A stretch of 64,000 nt of DNA, taken from Diplosphaera chodatii (Eukaryota; Chlorophyta; Trebouxiophyceae; Prasiolales; Stichococcaceae). Location: the NCBI GenBank assembly GCA_032358165.1, contig JAALGY010000039.1:744001-808000 (forward strand), written 5' to 3'. This document shows positions 1 through 10,789 of the stretch, piece after piece. The notes beneath the pieces are model-generated. The model did no database searches. It saw nothing but the letters and a program-made list of their open reading frames with translations, and had not been told where the DNA came from. The translations under genes were made by a program, and so were the position numbers. Each line of letters opens with the position of its first letter. Positions within the stretch are counted from its first letter, which is position 1.

Positions 1-306
1 AAGCCTGCTGACACCCCCGACATGATCATGAGCACGCATGGTTGGGAGGGTGTGGCGACTCCAGCTGACCTCTTCAGCTGCACTGACCAACAACGAAGTG
101 CAAATGTCACGGTTTCATTCACATGTGCGTCCGTGGCAACAGGTCAGCCAGTTGACCACCTTCCCGAACACTGGACATCATCTCGGGACGGCGCACGGAG
201 CGAGCACGTCGGCAGGCCTGCCACATGCAGCCCAGCAGGCTGTGGCTGGGGTGCCAGCTGGCAGCTGTTTGCGCGGTCACGCAGCTGGGGTGTGCAAGGG
301 CCACAC

Positions 307-1555
307 CTCGGGCGCGAAGTAGTTGGGCAGCCTGCCCTGCGCCCGCGTGGCGGACGGCGAGGACGCGCCGTCTCTGCTGGCGCCCCGCCCGCACAGCAGC
401 TTCACCGTGACGCCGCCGGGGGCGTCCGGATCTTTGTGCAGCAGCACCTCGTCCAGCTGCGCACGCAGCACGGTGCTGTGATCACCAGGAAGCATCCAGG
501 GCAATTGCGTCGCGAGTGCAGCTTGTAGTGAGAGTTGAGCAGCACTGCCTCAGGCTCAGGTTAGTATGTGTCCAAGCTGCCATGCTGCCCACCTTGATGC
601 AGGAGGCGGCGCAGCCGTTCTCGTGCGCGAACTGCACAGCAGTCAGCAGCTGGCGCATCAGGCGTCTTGCGTCTGCCTCCGGGATGCCAGTGCCCTGCAC
701 GGCAACACGACAACACTTCTGCTGCCGCCTGCAGATGACGGAACTCCGATGCTGACTGGCTGAGGAACGCAGCTTCGTTGAACAGGCATGCTGACAGCTA
801 AACCAAGGGGCAGCTGTTGGAGTCGCACATTGTCCTGCATGTAGGAGGTGACGTAGGCTCGCAGGCTGCTGCAGTTGGCCCACTGATCACAAGCGCCAGG
901 TGCCCCGGCAGCGCAAACACGTCCTGCAAACAGCATGTGCTTCTCCACTGACATGGGCGCTGTGTGGGCAGCAGCGGCGCTGCAATATGGCTTGGAGATG
1001 CGCTTGAACTGCTGCACTGCATACATATGTGCTACGGTAGCGTTGATCCGCAAGGGTTTGTACCGCTTTCATCAGCCACAGCTGTCCCCAAAATACTTTC
1101 AGCATGGAGGCAAAACAAGCAGACAAGGAGCATCAAGGCAGTTTCCGGTCGCGCACCAGCAGCTGCACGATGTTGGGGTGGCCTGTTGCGCGCCGATGGA
1201 AGGCCAGCTGCTGCTGCACCGCAGCGTCATCCGCAGCCGGGCCGTGCGCCAGGAAGCGAATGGCTACAGGGGTGCCGCTCTCGGTGTCCAGGCACACGTC
1301 GACCGAGTTGTTGAAGCGGCTGCGGTGGATGCAGACAGCGGACTTGCAGGGTTGCACCGAGATCATGAGGCGCAGCACACGCATGGCGCCTGCCCGAGTA
1401 GATCATCAGCACAGCAGCAGGCAGGTGATGCTGCTGAACTGCAGTCGAGACATCCAGGTGGCAGCACAGCATCGACACCTGCGGAGGCCCAGAATGTGCT
1501 GGTAGCGGTGGCCCGCCGGCAGCAGGTCAGGGGCAGCCCGTGCGGATTCCTCGCC
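307..1555 (-). CDS. SnRK2-like pseudokinase, partial (runs off left edge)
   Basis: Exons read right to left: 1479-1555, 1157-1319, 829-923, 593-694, 307-456. The order matches a plant SnRK2 kinase domain: N-lobe with VAIRFL, then HPNIVQLL, a hinge region, the alpha-E helix (EADARRLMRQLL), a catalytic-loop equivalent and YFAPEV. Catalytic residues are replaced: VAIK lysine is R, the alpha-C Glu is Q (QQQL for the family REI), HRDLK reads as AASCIK, the LEN asparagine is E (LDEVLL), and DFG is GRG. The Gly-rich loop is also unrecognisable. APE is kept. Exon 829-923 is one base short of a closed frame: its start reads LALV and its end reads SLRAYV in another frame. This is a sequencing indel, an unresolved splice or decay. 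The rest of the C-lobe should lie beyond base 1. It is a pseudokinase or decaying kinase gene. Confidence 0.6.
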
Positions 1556-1879
1556 CTGCAGGATTGAGAACACAGGCCTTCTGGAACACTGGCAGCGGCA
1601 GTCAAGGCCATCCTCCAGCAGCCAGCTTGGCAGCACTGCCTTCGCCTGTAGGCACGGACTTCTCCAAGGGGTGACCATGGTGACCCATGACAAGGCAGGT
1701 ACCCTGGCAAGCACTCGGATGCCATGACCCGTCCGCAGCTGGTCTATACCCGACCAGACATGCTGCAGATCGACTTTGCTGTGACGGGGCAGGGCATTGG
1801 GCAGCTGGCTGCGCTGCATTGCATCACATTGGGGGCGGCAGTGCACACCTGGTCAGGCGCCGCCGGCTGGAACAGATGC

Positions 1880-2790
1880 AGCGGCGCGGGCGTCGCATTC
1901 AGAGCGTCCTGGCAGCAGCACGCCGGTCCCAGGGCGCCAGAGGCCGCAGCCACCGCCCCGCCGCCTGCGCCGCCGCCGCTGCTGCTGCTGCTGCGGCCCG
2001 GGCCCGGGCTGCCGGCAGTGGCGGACAGGCTCGCGAGGCGGTTGGCACCCAGGCTGGCGGCGTGGCGCAGGCGGAGACTGAAGCTCTTGACGCTCCTGCG
2101 GCCTGTTGCGCTGCTACCTGGCATGCACGGCGCGTCTCGGCTGCCGGCGCTGCCGCTGCGCAGCCAGTTGCGCGGCTCCTTTCTCTTTTCTTCAAAACTG
2201 CTGCTGGCGGACCTGACGCTGCCAGATGGCAGCCAGGTCGAGGCCGCCGGTGGAGCAGCCAGGGCCGCCTGCGCTGTTAGCGCGCAGCTGGCGCAGGCTG
2301 CCGCTCCTGCATGTGCCTGGGGGCAGTGACACGGCGTGTGGGGTGCTGCGGTGCCGGACGAAGGCGTTGATGGCCTCGAGGCGCGGCGACTGGGGCTGAG
2401 AGGTGCCGCCGCCGTCGCCACTGATCAGGTTGCTGCCGCCAGCAGCGCTGCCGCCGCAGGACTTGGTAGTGAGCACCGCCGTGCTGCAATGGTCCGGCGC
2501 TCGGGAAGGCTGCGGGCTGGCATGCCGCATGCGCAGGGAGCTCGCCGCTGCTGGTGCGGCAACAGCGGATGCGTCCGCGGCAGCGCTGCTTGGCCAGGCG
2601 CTGTCCAGGCGGGCTGAGTCGCCTCGAAAGGGGTTGGGGCGATCTGGGGCATGCGGCGCCACCCCCTGCGTGCACTTTTCTGCAGCAGTACCGCCGCCTG
2701 TGTCATCCCTGAGCAATACGCCGGTTTCGGTGGCAGCTGTCGCGGCGCTCTGGCGGTGCTGCTGATGCTTGATTGCACATTGAAGATCCT
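1880..2790 (-). CDS. Ser/Ala/Gly-rich coding-like region, exons unresolved
   Basis: Two long overlapping minus-strand frames (about 1744-2421 and 2192-2818) have Ser-, Arg- and Ala-rich composition typical of low-complexity regulatory segments, for example RNPFRG and SPRLEAINAF. They lie upstream of, and in the same direction as, the kinase-like exons at 307-1555, so they may be its N-terminal extension or a separate gene. I could not find a splice pattern that joins them, and GC-rich DNA easily gives long open frames. No domain is recognised. Confidence 0.3.
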
Positions 2791-5700
2791 CTTGGCATCT
2801 GTTGCAGCCAGCACACAAGGAAGTTTTCGCCGCCGCCGCCGCACAGCATCATGATTATCAAGTACTGCGAACGATCGTCATCCTGTCGGGTAGGTTTGAA
2901 AGCCCCAACGCATGTGTGCTCACGAGGCAAATATGTGATGCTCATACACACATTGCAGGCTTTGCATCAGCTGCAAACGCGCATACTGGTCCAGCGCCGC
3001 CGTGCAGCTGACAATCAGATCCCACAAACCAGGATCTCGCTTGGCAACCAGAGCGCAGGTAGGTACACTTCTGGTGCAGCCAGCCTGATGAGCGCTGACG
3101 GATGCAATCTTCTGGGCGGCTCACCCGCTTGTTGGGCGTTGAGGACGTGGTGTGGTGCGCCGAACGTGAAAGCAGCCCGCAAACTTGACAGGGCTGGCAG
3201 GCTCAAGGCCGTTACACTCCAGGACGTCCGACACCATCTGAGCGCGGCACTTGCCCGTGACCCGCCACGCAGGCAACGATGAGCGGGCTCGCCGTCGGTG
3301 AGCCACGCGGGCGAGTGTCAAGCTGCCCTCAACAGTTGCACACCAGAAGCCACACGCAACCAGGCTCTCACGTGAAATTCCGCAGGAACTTCGCGTTACA
3401 CCGCACAGCTGCCGAGAGGAATGGGTATCACGCGTGGTTTGGACCGGCAAAGGTGTCGATGTGCGCAAAGTGTGCTTTGGCTGAAGTGTCACAGGCCGGC
3501 GATGAAGTCCGTACGTGACAATAACCCAGAGCGAGATGAACAAAACCTAAACGAACATCAGTCACTCGAAAGTGCCGTCAGCAAGATTCGTCGTAGGATA
3601 TGTGTATAAGACAACGTGGACCTAGCAAGATCTTTTCATGCGTGGTCGACGCCAGGTTCTGCCATTCAAGTAGCTAGTGCGAGCCTCAAGGAGTGGTCCT
3701 GGCTCTTTTGGCGTTCCTGTGCTCAGTTTGAGCTCGCATCCACTTACAGCGCCGCCAGCTACTACGTATGCTAGTGGCGTGCATGCGTGGGTAGGCGGCG
3801 TGCTACTCTGCAGCTCTGGCAGCGAATGCTGGTTGCCGCCAAACCCGGCATCCAGTTCTAGCCTCCGCAGCCCAAGCAGGCAGGTGCAATCCCTGTGACA
3901 GTGTCAGCAGTCATGTATAGCTAGCACGACGCAGTCCATCAAGGTGTCTGCAGGCAGTGCTGCGGCTACCATGCTCATGCGCATGCCTGGAGCCAGCTGC
4001 ATGCAGCCCCAAGCGCAGCGGTGCTGGTCATGTCCTAGAAAAGGTTCCCATGCTGATCCCAGAATTAGTCATGTGCCGCCATGCCGCTGGGTATGCGCTC
4101 CCATCCAAACTTCAGCATTGAAACTTGTCCTTGCAGTCTTTGTTGCCAAGGTTGTTGCCGCCCGGCTCGAATGTGTTCTGCGGCAGCACACAACACGTCG
4201 ACTGATGAGGTGGGCAACCGTGAGAATGCACGAGCTAACATACCGAGACATAAGTGTAGTGGCTTCATTCAGCACTGGACCCACTGCATGAGCAAAGAGC
4301 ACTCTGTCATGTTATGCTGCCGTCAGAAACCCGGGCATACCTTGTAGATCTGCTGTCCATTCTCACACCTGCAGTGTGGACAGTACAGGTCGCCCACCAG
4401 TGCCTGGTGGACCAAACTACAGATTGCTGCCTGCCAGGCAACTGTGGGACAACATCGCACTCACTCAGCAAATTGATCCCAGTCAGCCTGCAATCACAAC
4501 AGAGAGGGCTGTGCAGTGCTCTCTTGGTGGCAATTTGCATGACAGCCTGGCGCACAGGCAGTGATGCGCCTGAACTACATGTCCTTCGCTTTGTACAGTG
4601 AGCAATAGTCGTGCTGAAGGAGCGGTGCAACAGAGCCGCTCCTCCTTGGAGTGCAGAGCTCTCAGCTGCAAGGTCTGCAACGTGCCTTTGGCATCAGACC
4701 ACACACAGCCCGTCGATCAGGTGCTTGTCACGACATGAGCGCACCTCAGTTGGAACCTATACAGCATGCACAAGTAATTCAGACATCGATGGTGCGGCAG
4801 GAATGCCGAAGAGATACAGAGTAAGATGTGGCAGGAGCTGCACTTCGCAGTGCCTTGAGAGAACGCAAGTTAACCCACGCCGTGATGAAGGTTGCACAGA
4901 AACAGTTCAGCCTCAAAAGGTACCTGCTGAGTGACCGTGTAGCTGCAGTCTCCGGGGGTGGGTGTGCATGCCTCGTCTTTTGGGACGATGTTGAAACCCT
5001 GCAAGGACAGCAGCGCACATGCAGCACGTCACGAGTGTTTGCTTGGTTGTGGCGCAGGCAAACGCAACATGCCCCTTGCTGGCACATCTGCGTAGCAACA
5101 AATGAAATGTTGGTCGCTGCCTTCGCCCTTGCTCCATACATACTGGCGCACCTTGCCAGCTGTGCAGGTCTGCCACAGCTGCCGTTTGGCGGCTGCATCG
5201 CGCACAACAGTGTCGTTCGTCAGCTCTCACTGGTCCGGTGCATCGTGAATGCTGTGAGCGGATGTGTTGTGAAGTGCTGGTCACCATCACATGCAGAGAG
5301 ATGTCCGGGCTTGCCAGCACTACATCACCAGTAAGGAGACATGTATGAGCATGCAGTGCACTACTTGACGGTCCAACACATGTATGTATGCAGACACAAA
5401 CCCACCCTTTCCCTCTGCGCAGGTGACCCCATCATACCCGGACTGCCTGCAGAATGCTACACATCCAGCAACCGGTTCCAGTCAGACTTGCATGACGTCT
5501 CCTGGGACCACCTTCTGAGACACTACTTGGGTGGGTGATGCCTCTGACTCACGTAGCAGTGCATTTTGCAATGACCTTTGCAGTGACGTTAGTTTACATA
5601 GAGCAGCAGGTCTTGTCGTTGCACTCGCAACAGTGGTAGGTCCACACCTGCTTGGGCTGATGTACAGCACATCATAAGAAGTAATGCTGCAGCCAACACA

Positions 5701-6032
5701 GCCCAGCCCATGGCCGCCATAACAGGGTTCAGCGGCAGTTTGACAGAGACACAGTTAGAAGCTTCATTCAGCGTGCTTCCTACGTAGTAGTCGCAGTGTT
5801 AAACGAGCTGGCCCCATGATCCTGGGACAGCCTAGTTGCAGATGCATGTGCCACCTGTCACCGTCGAGTTTGCACCCCTCCGGCTGCCAAGTGGATAGGC
5901 CAGAAGAACCCTGCAGCCGCCAGTTTTCCCAGCAGGCCTGCTGCTTCCGCTGTTTCTAGCTTACGCCCGTCTTCGACATCAGGACACAAGCAGTCAAGCA
6001 CTGGTTGCACACCTTCCGAGGCAGCAGCCGCC
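2791..6032. other. Intergenic stretch, no gene recognised
   Basis: About 3.2 kb with only short, mutually overlapping open frames and no recognisable domain. Bases 3490-3610 are clearly more A/T-rich than the surroundings and lie upstream of the minus-strand kinase-like region, so promoter sequence is possible. A short plus-strand frame at about 5423-5538 looks weakly exon-like but has no partner exons. Confidence 0.4.
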
Positions 6033-7743
6033 ATGAAGATGCAGCCTGCAGCCTTCATCGCCAGCCTGGCTGCCCTTGTTTTGCTCTTGATCACGGGTGA
6101 GATCGCCGCGTGCGTGACTGCGCAGTGCATGAATGTCTCCTGACCTGACACTCATGTTGAGTTGTTAGTCCATCTGCTCTGGCGCCGCTGCAGTCATGGG
6201 CAATCCTGCTGTTTACCATGCTGGTATTCCAATGCATCATACTGGCATGCAATGTGCAGATGCTGCCAGCAGCCTGGAATTCGGTGAATTCCGACCGACA
6301 GGGTTTTGACGAGGTGATGATGTGCATCCTGCAGGACCATGCAGCGCGCTTGAGGCGCTCAGCAGTGTGTCCGACACGGGCATGTCCGTTTTTAAAAAGC
6401 ACCGCACCTTGCTGCAGGTGTGCATGTCCAGGGTGCTCAGCTGGACGACAGATGGTGCACATGCATGATGGCATAAATGGTTTGCAGCCGCCGTGCATGA
6501 TGAGTCATGTTGACGCATCCACATGCCTGCCTCCACATGGCTGCACCCCCACAACCCCGGCCCCTACCGCTGCCACGCCTGCGCCGATGCCATTGAGGTT
6601 TGTCGACCGGCTGGGCGGCAAGACGCTGCCAGAGCTGTTGCAGGGGGGCGACTTGGTTGAATCCCAACTTACGGTAGGGCTCCTGCACCGAGTGACTGCA
6701 ATGGCTGCAGCAGCATGACTTCCTATGTGGGCGCAGTGCGTCTGGTCAGGCAGCTGATCGACTGATCAGTAAACCGCTACACGGTCTGATGTAGCACCCA
6801 TTGTGCTTTTGGTGATGCCCTCAGGCAAAACCCACTCCGGTGCCCACAGCGCCCTGCTCCCTCCCTCCTGGCGCGTCACAGTCCTCCAGCTCGAGTGCAG
6901 CTGGCGAGCAGGTGACCCGCAGCTTCTGCACCGTTACTGCCGGCCACCTTCTGCCGCCACCTTCTGCCGCCACCTTCTGCCACCCCGTCTTGCTGGGCAC
7001 TAGCGAGTGTCGTCTGGCAGGAACCTCATGCAACGGGGTGATGTCGGCCCATCTTCCCTGGTGCAGAACCCGGCGGTTGCGCCTGGCGGCCTGCCGCGCT
7101 GCGGCATACCGACAGTAGTCCCGCAGCCGCCGGCCCCGCCGCCCCCGCCGCCAGCCCTGCCACAGGTGCGCCGTGGACGTTCTCGGTGCGCAAGTCTACA
7201 ACTACAGCAAATGGGCATATCAAGGAGGTTACAGCAAATCAGCATTCGGGTGATGGGGCGGCTGGTCACGCAACGCGCAGCACCTCGTCTGCCACTCATC
7301 CAGCAGCACAAGGAAAGTTTTGGTCACGTGCTGACTGTGCAGGCCATCCTGGCAGAGGAGCCGCCGGCGTTCCAGCTGCTGCCGGGCGGCGGGCGCCCCC
7401 GGTCCGGCCCGTTCCAGCAGGCGGCGGGGATGCGGGTGCGGAAGGTTGACATGCGCACTGCCGCCGCCATGAGGCGCAGTGAGCTGCCCAGAGTGGTCAG
7501 GTCCCATCAGACTTGGGTTGAACAGTGCGCTGTGTCGAATGCAAGTAGTGCTGACGAGCGGATGCACCTCCTGCTCGGCATGCAGGGCCCGAAGAGGGCA
7601 ACCCCGGCAGTGACTCAGGCGTTGTTGAGCAGCCAGATGTCACTGACACGACTGAGGCGGACTCGGATGGCGATGGCGGCGGTGGCGGTGGTGATGGCGC
7701 TAATGGCAGCGGCGACGGCGGCGGCCCCATAGGCCGCCGCTGA
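6033..7743 (+). CDS. Secreted Pro/Ser/Gly-rich protein, exon joins partly resolved
   Basis: The ATG at 6033 opens a classic signal peptide (MKMQPAAFIASLAALVLLL) in exon 6033-6096, ending at a GTGAG donor in phase 1. Later exon-like blocks share the strand: one rich in Pro and Ser from about 6826, one ending in a proline run (about 7067-7164, QPPAPPPPPP), one at about 7343-7440 (AILAEEPPAFQLL), and a final acidic and Gly-rich block from about 7590 to the TGA at 7741-7743. Joins between the signal-peptide exon and these blocks, and into the last block, are not settled because the phases do not all close. It probably encodes an extracellular or wall-associated glycoprotein. No catalytic domain is seen. 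Confidence 0.45.
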
Positions 7744-8596
7744 GGCTGGTGCTGCTCAGCAGGAACCAAGCAGCAGGATAGCAGCCACCACGTCCTCCAA
7801 GAACAGCAGCGCGGTGTGAAACTGAGTAGGAGTAGGCGAGGTCATGGTGTGCTGTGTGACCCCTGTGAGCACTGCAAGAGATGCTCTAAGGAGGCACTAC
7901 CATGCGGGCGGCTGACAGCCTTGACTGGCAGAGAGATTGCCGAACCCACGGTTCTTGCAATGAAGCGCGGGATCGGATAAGGGTTCTGTCAGACAAAATT
8001 TCTGTCAGGTGGAAGTATCCTTCGTCTACGTCTGTGAAGGGTACTTTGCATGTGCAACAAGCACCATTGACTGCTGCTGCGGTTCATACGGCCTTGGCGC
8101 TTGCAGTTTTGATGTTGTCACCGATGCGCGACATTTAAAGGTTTGGGTGTTCTATCTGAAGCACAGTCACAACAAAGGTCGCAACCATCGCTATGGCACC
8201 CAAAGGATCTCTTCAGTCCTGGCATTCTATCACCCAATGGCACGCATTCAACACTGCCCAAAGCACGCAACCTAGTCTCACAGTACGCACCTCTACCGGC
8301 TACACAAGGTTTGTCAGGCTGCAAACTTGCACGGACACAGGCTGCGCTGTGACTTGTTACAAACCCACAAAGAACTGGTATGTGTTCAAGCATCGCACAG
8401 AAGCCTCTTGTACACCAGCGTCGATGTTCAGCCCTGCCGAAGCCACGCACCACTTTCCAATATTGGACAACGTGCAAAGGTCTGCGACCTGCCTGTGTTC
8501 TGCCGGCAGAAAGTAGCTTCAGCGCCTGCAAATTGTTTCGGATGTCTGTCGTTGCGCTGCTTTTTCTGAGCGAAAAGCTTTCTCTTCCGCTCCTCA
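7744..8596. other. Intergenic, 3' ends of two convergent genes
   Basis: This lies between the stop of the secreted protein (+) and the stop of ferritin (-). No coding signal is seen. A TTACA at about 8355 reads TGTAA on the minus strand, the usual chlorophyte polyadenylation signal, roughly 240 bases past the ferritin stop. This is a weak assignment. Confidence 0.35.
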
Positions 8597-10789
8597 TCAC
8601 GGTCCGTTGCTGTCATCGCCGCCCTGGTCACCCAGGTACTTGTCGACCTGCACACCAGGCACGCAACATCACAGATGCACTGGCAACTTCTGGCTTTATG
8701 CAACGCACTGAACAGTACACCGATAGAACCTCGGTCCATTAAATGCTCGGTCAGCAGGTCAGCAGTCTGCACACCTCGAAGACGCCCAGGCCCTGGCCGA
8801 CACGGCGCAGCTGCGACACATGCACCGCAGTCTCCTTCACCACGACCGCATGGTCATGCAGCAGTTTGGACTCTGCAGGGGCGATGGAACGAGCACTGGG
8901 TCAGGATGCCGCCTCTGCTGATGAGCATCTGATGCAGACATACAGTTTCTGCAACGGTGTGAACGTCATGCTGAAAGCCCTCTGCTGTGCTGCCACGTCG
9001 AGCCCTCTAGCACCAAGCTGGCAATGCTCAAATGGCTGCAGGGTGGCTCACCCAGGAAGTCAGCCATCTCGGCGTCATCATGCTTCACCGCGATGTCGTG
9101 CAGCAGGCGCAGCCTGCGGAAGCTCATCTTCTCCAGCGACAGCGCCACCTCCACCATGTGCTGCGCATCCCCTTTTGGCTCGCCAACGTACCTGCATACG
9201 CCAGTGGTGTAACCATCATGCTGATGACTATGTCCGCTGCCACACAGATGCTCGACCCAACCGGGTTTGTACAGCAGACGCCACTTTACATGCAGCATGG
9301 GATCCTTAGCAACTGCAATGTACATGATGTGCAGAAGATTTTGTTGATCACTTGACAGCAGAGGCCGCATAAGCTTGCGGCGGCACTTACTCCTGCTGAG
9401 GAGGCGCTATGGTGTGCAGTTGCACCTGGCCCCCTCGCTTGTTCTGCAGGGCACAAAAGCACCCCTCTGTGGCACACGTCTGTGCTCGTCAGCGGCCAGC
9501 TGTGGTGCAGTGCTCGATAGCCGACAGCATGCTCTTTCGATGTGGGTGACACCCTTGTAACTGGCTGTCATGCTGGTGCACACGAGCAGCTCAGTACGGG
9601 TCGAGCAAGTGCAACGAATTTACCAGCAGAGGTTCTGGGACAGTCAACCGGCATAGCACTCGTGCAGCATGAGTTTTGTCACGGTGCATAAGGCCAGCAC
9701 CTGGCACGACTTCTGCATGCCCATCACAGCTTCATGCATGTGGCCAGGCAAGTCTGCCGTACTCAAGGTGCATGAGCGAGTGGCAAAGTTTCTGTAGTGT
9801 ACTTCCGCAGTGAGGGTACTTCACCCACCTGGAAGGTGAGCAGCCGCTGCGCGTGGCCCCACTGGCGGTGGTAGTGGCGCCAGAACCAGGCCGCGTGCCC
9901 CGGCAGCCCCACGTTGTCGCGGTCCGCGTATGCGTGTAGCGCCAGGTACGCGTAGCTGATGCCCAGCTGGACGCTGCAGCGAGATTGAACCATCTGTCAG
10001 GCCTGCAGAGGGTCTGAGGATCATTCTGTGGATGCAGGTGCTCTGTTGCCGTACAGGAGCAGACCTGTAAAGCCTGGAGGATGTCTAGGTGGTATACATC
10101 ATGGTAGAGCCCGCTGCCGCAATGGATGCCAAACAGAGCATTCGGAGACCGTCAAGCAAATAGCATCTGCTGTGCAGCAGCCATCTTGTGGCTGCCAGAT
10201 GCGTGCCAACCTCAGCGTACAGACATTGAGCAAGGCATGGCATGCTGAGGCTTGCCATCAGGATAGAAGGCACCTGGATGCAGTGACAAGGTGCCTGATC
10301 GACGCACGCACTTGATCTGCTCGTTGACGCCAGCTTCCGCCTCGGGGTGGTAGTCCAGCCGGGCGTACGACTCCCCGGCTGGCGTGTGCGACACATGCGT
10401 CAGCTCGTGCGCTACCTGCATTGCAAAGAGCAATCACGATGGACGCTTTGATCACACAAAGCGTCTGCGATGATGCAACAGCTGTTTGAACGCCTGCACG
10501 GTCAAGTCGAGCCACGGCGAGAGATGCACGCCTAGCCGACCGCAACGCCCTCACACTCATGCGCCCGTTGTTGGCACTGGCCAACAGGTGGCAGGATCGC
10601 AGGTATATATGCAATGTCTGCTACGTTTGGTTAGGCCGTAGCTGTCGGCTACCCTCGCTGTGTTCGCCTCCTATGCATGGCTTGTTGTTGCCCAGAGTGT
10701 CAGCAGTGTCAAGGTGCGACAAGACAGCACTCAGCGCTCACCTCCTGGAACGGCTGAAAGTGCAGCTGCTGCACGTCATCAACCGACGA
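8597..10789 (-). CDS. FER: Plant-type ferritin with altered ferroxidase site (5' exon unresolved)
   Basis: Exons right to left: 10742-10789, 10312-10415, 9829-9973, 9391-9443, 9052-9191, 8775-8872, 8597-8647. All phases close, giving 212 residues before the stop. Plant ferritin landmarks appear in order: HFQPFQEV, SYARLDYHPEAEAGVNEQI, SYAYLALHAY, DRDNVGLPG, GHAQRLLTFQNKRGG, KGDAQHMVEVALSLEK, SQLRRVGQGLGVFE. Ferritin stores iron in a 24-subunit shell, usually in the plastid in plants and algae. A transit-peptide exon must lie upstream of 10789; a candidate ATG near 11025 opens a basic, hydroxylated stretch but was not joined. Aligned by eye to H-type and plant ferritins, ferroxidase residues E27, E61, E62 and Q141 (human numbering) become Q, R, Q and H, whereas Y34, H65 and E107 remain. 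It may therefore be a structural subunit rather than an iron oxidase. Confidence 0.85.

Noticed and set aside
5423..5538. Plus-strand exon-like frame starting GDPIIPGLP and ending at a stop
   Set aside because: It has an acceptor and plausible composition, but no upstream exon, start or family was found.
5858..6151. 97-residue minus-strand frame
   Set aside because: It overlaps the plus-strand signal-peptide exon and has no recognisable features or splice partners.
10418..10560. Minus-strand frame MSVRALRSARRA resembling a transit peptide for ferritin
   Set aside because: It reads in a different phase from the ferritin exon starting at 10415, and the better upstream exon 10742-10789 (HFQPFQEV) intervenes.
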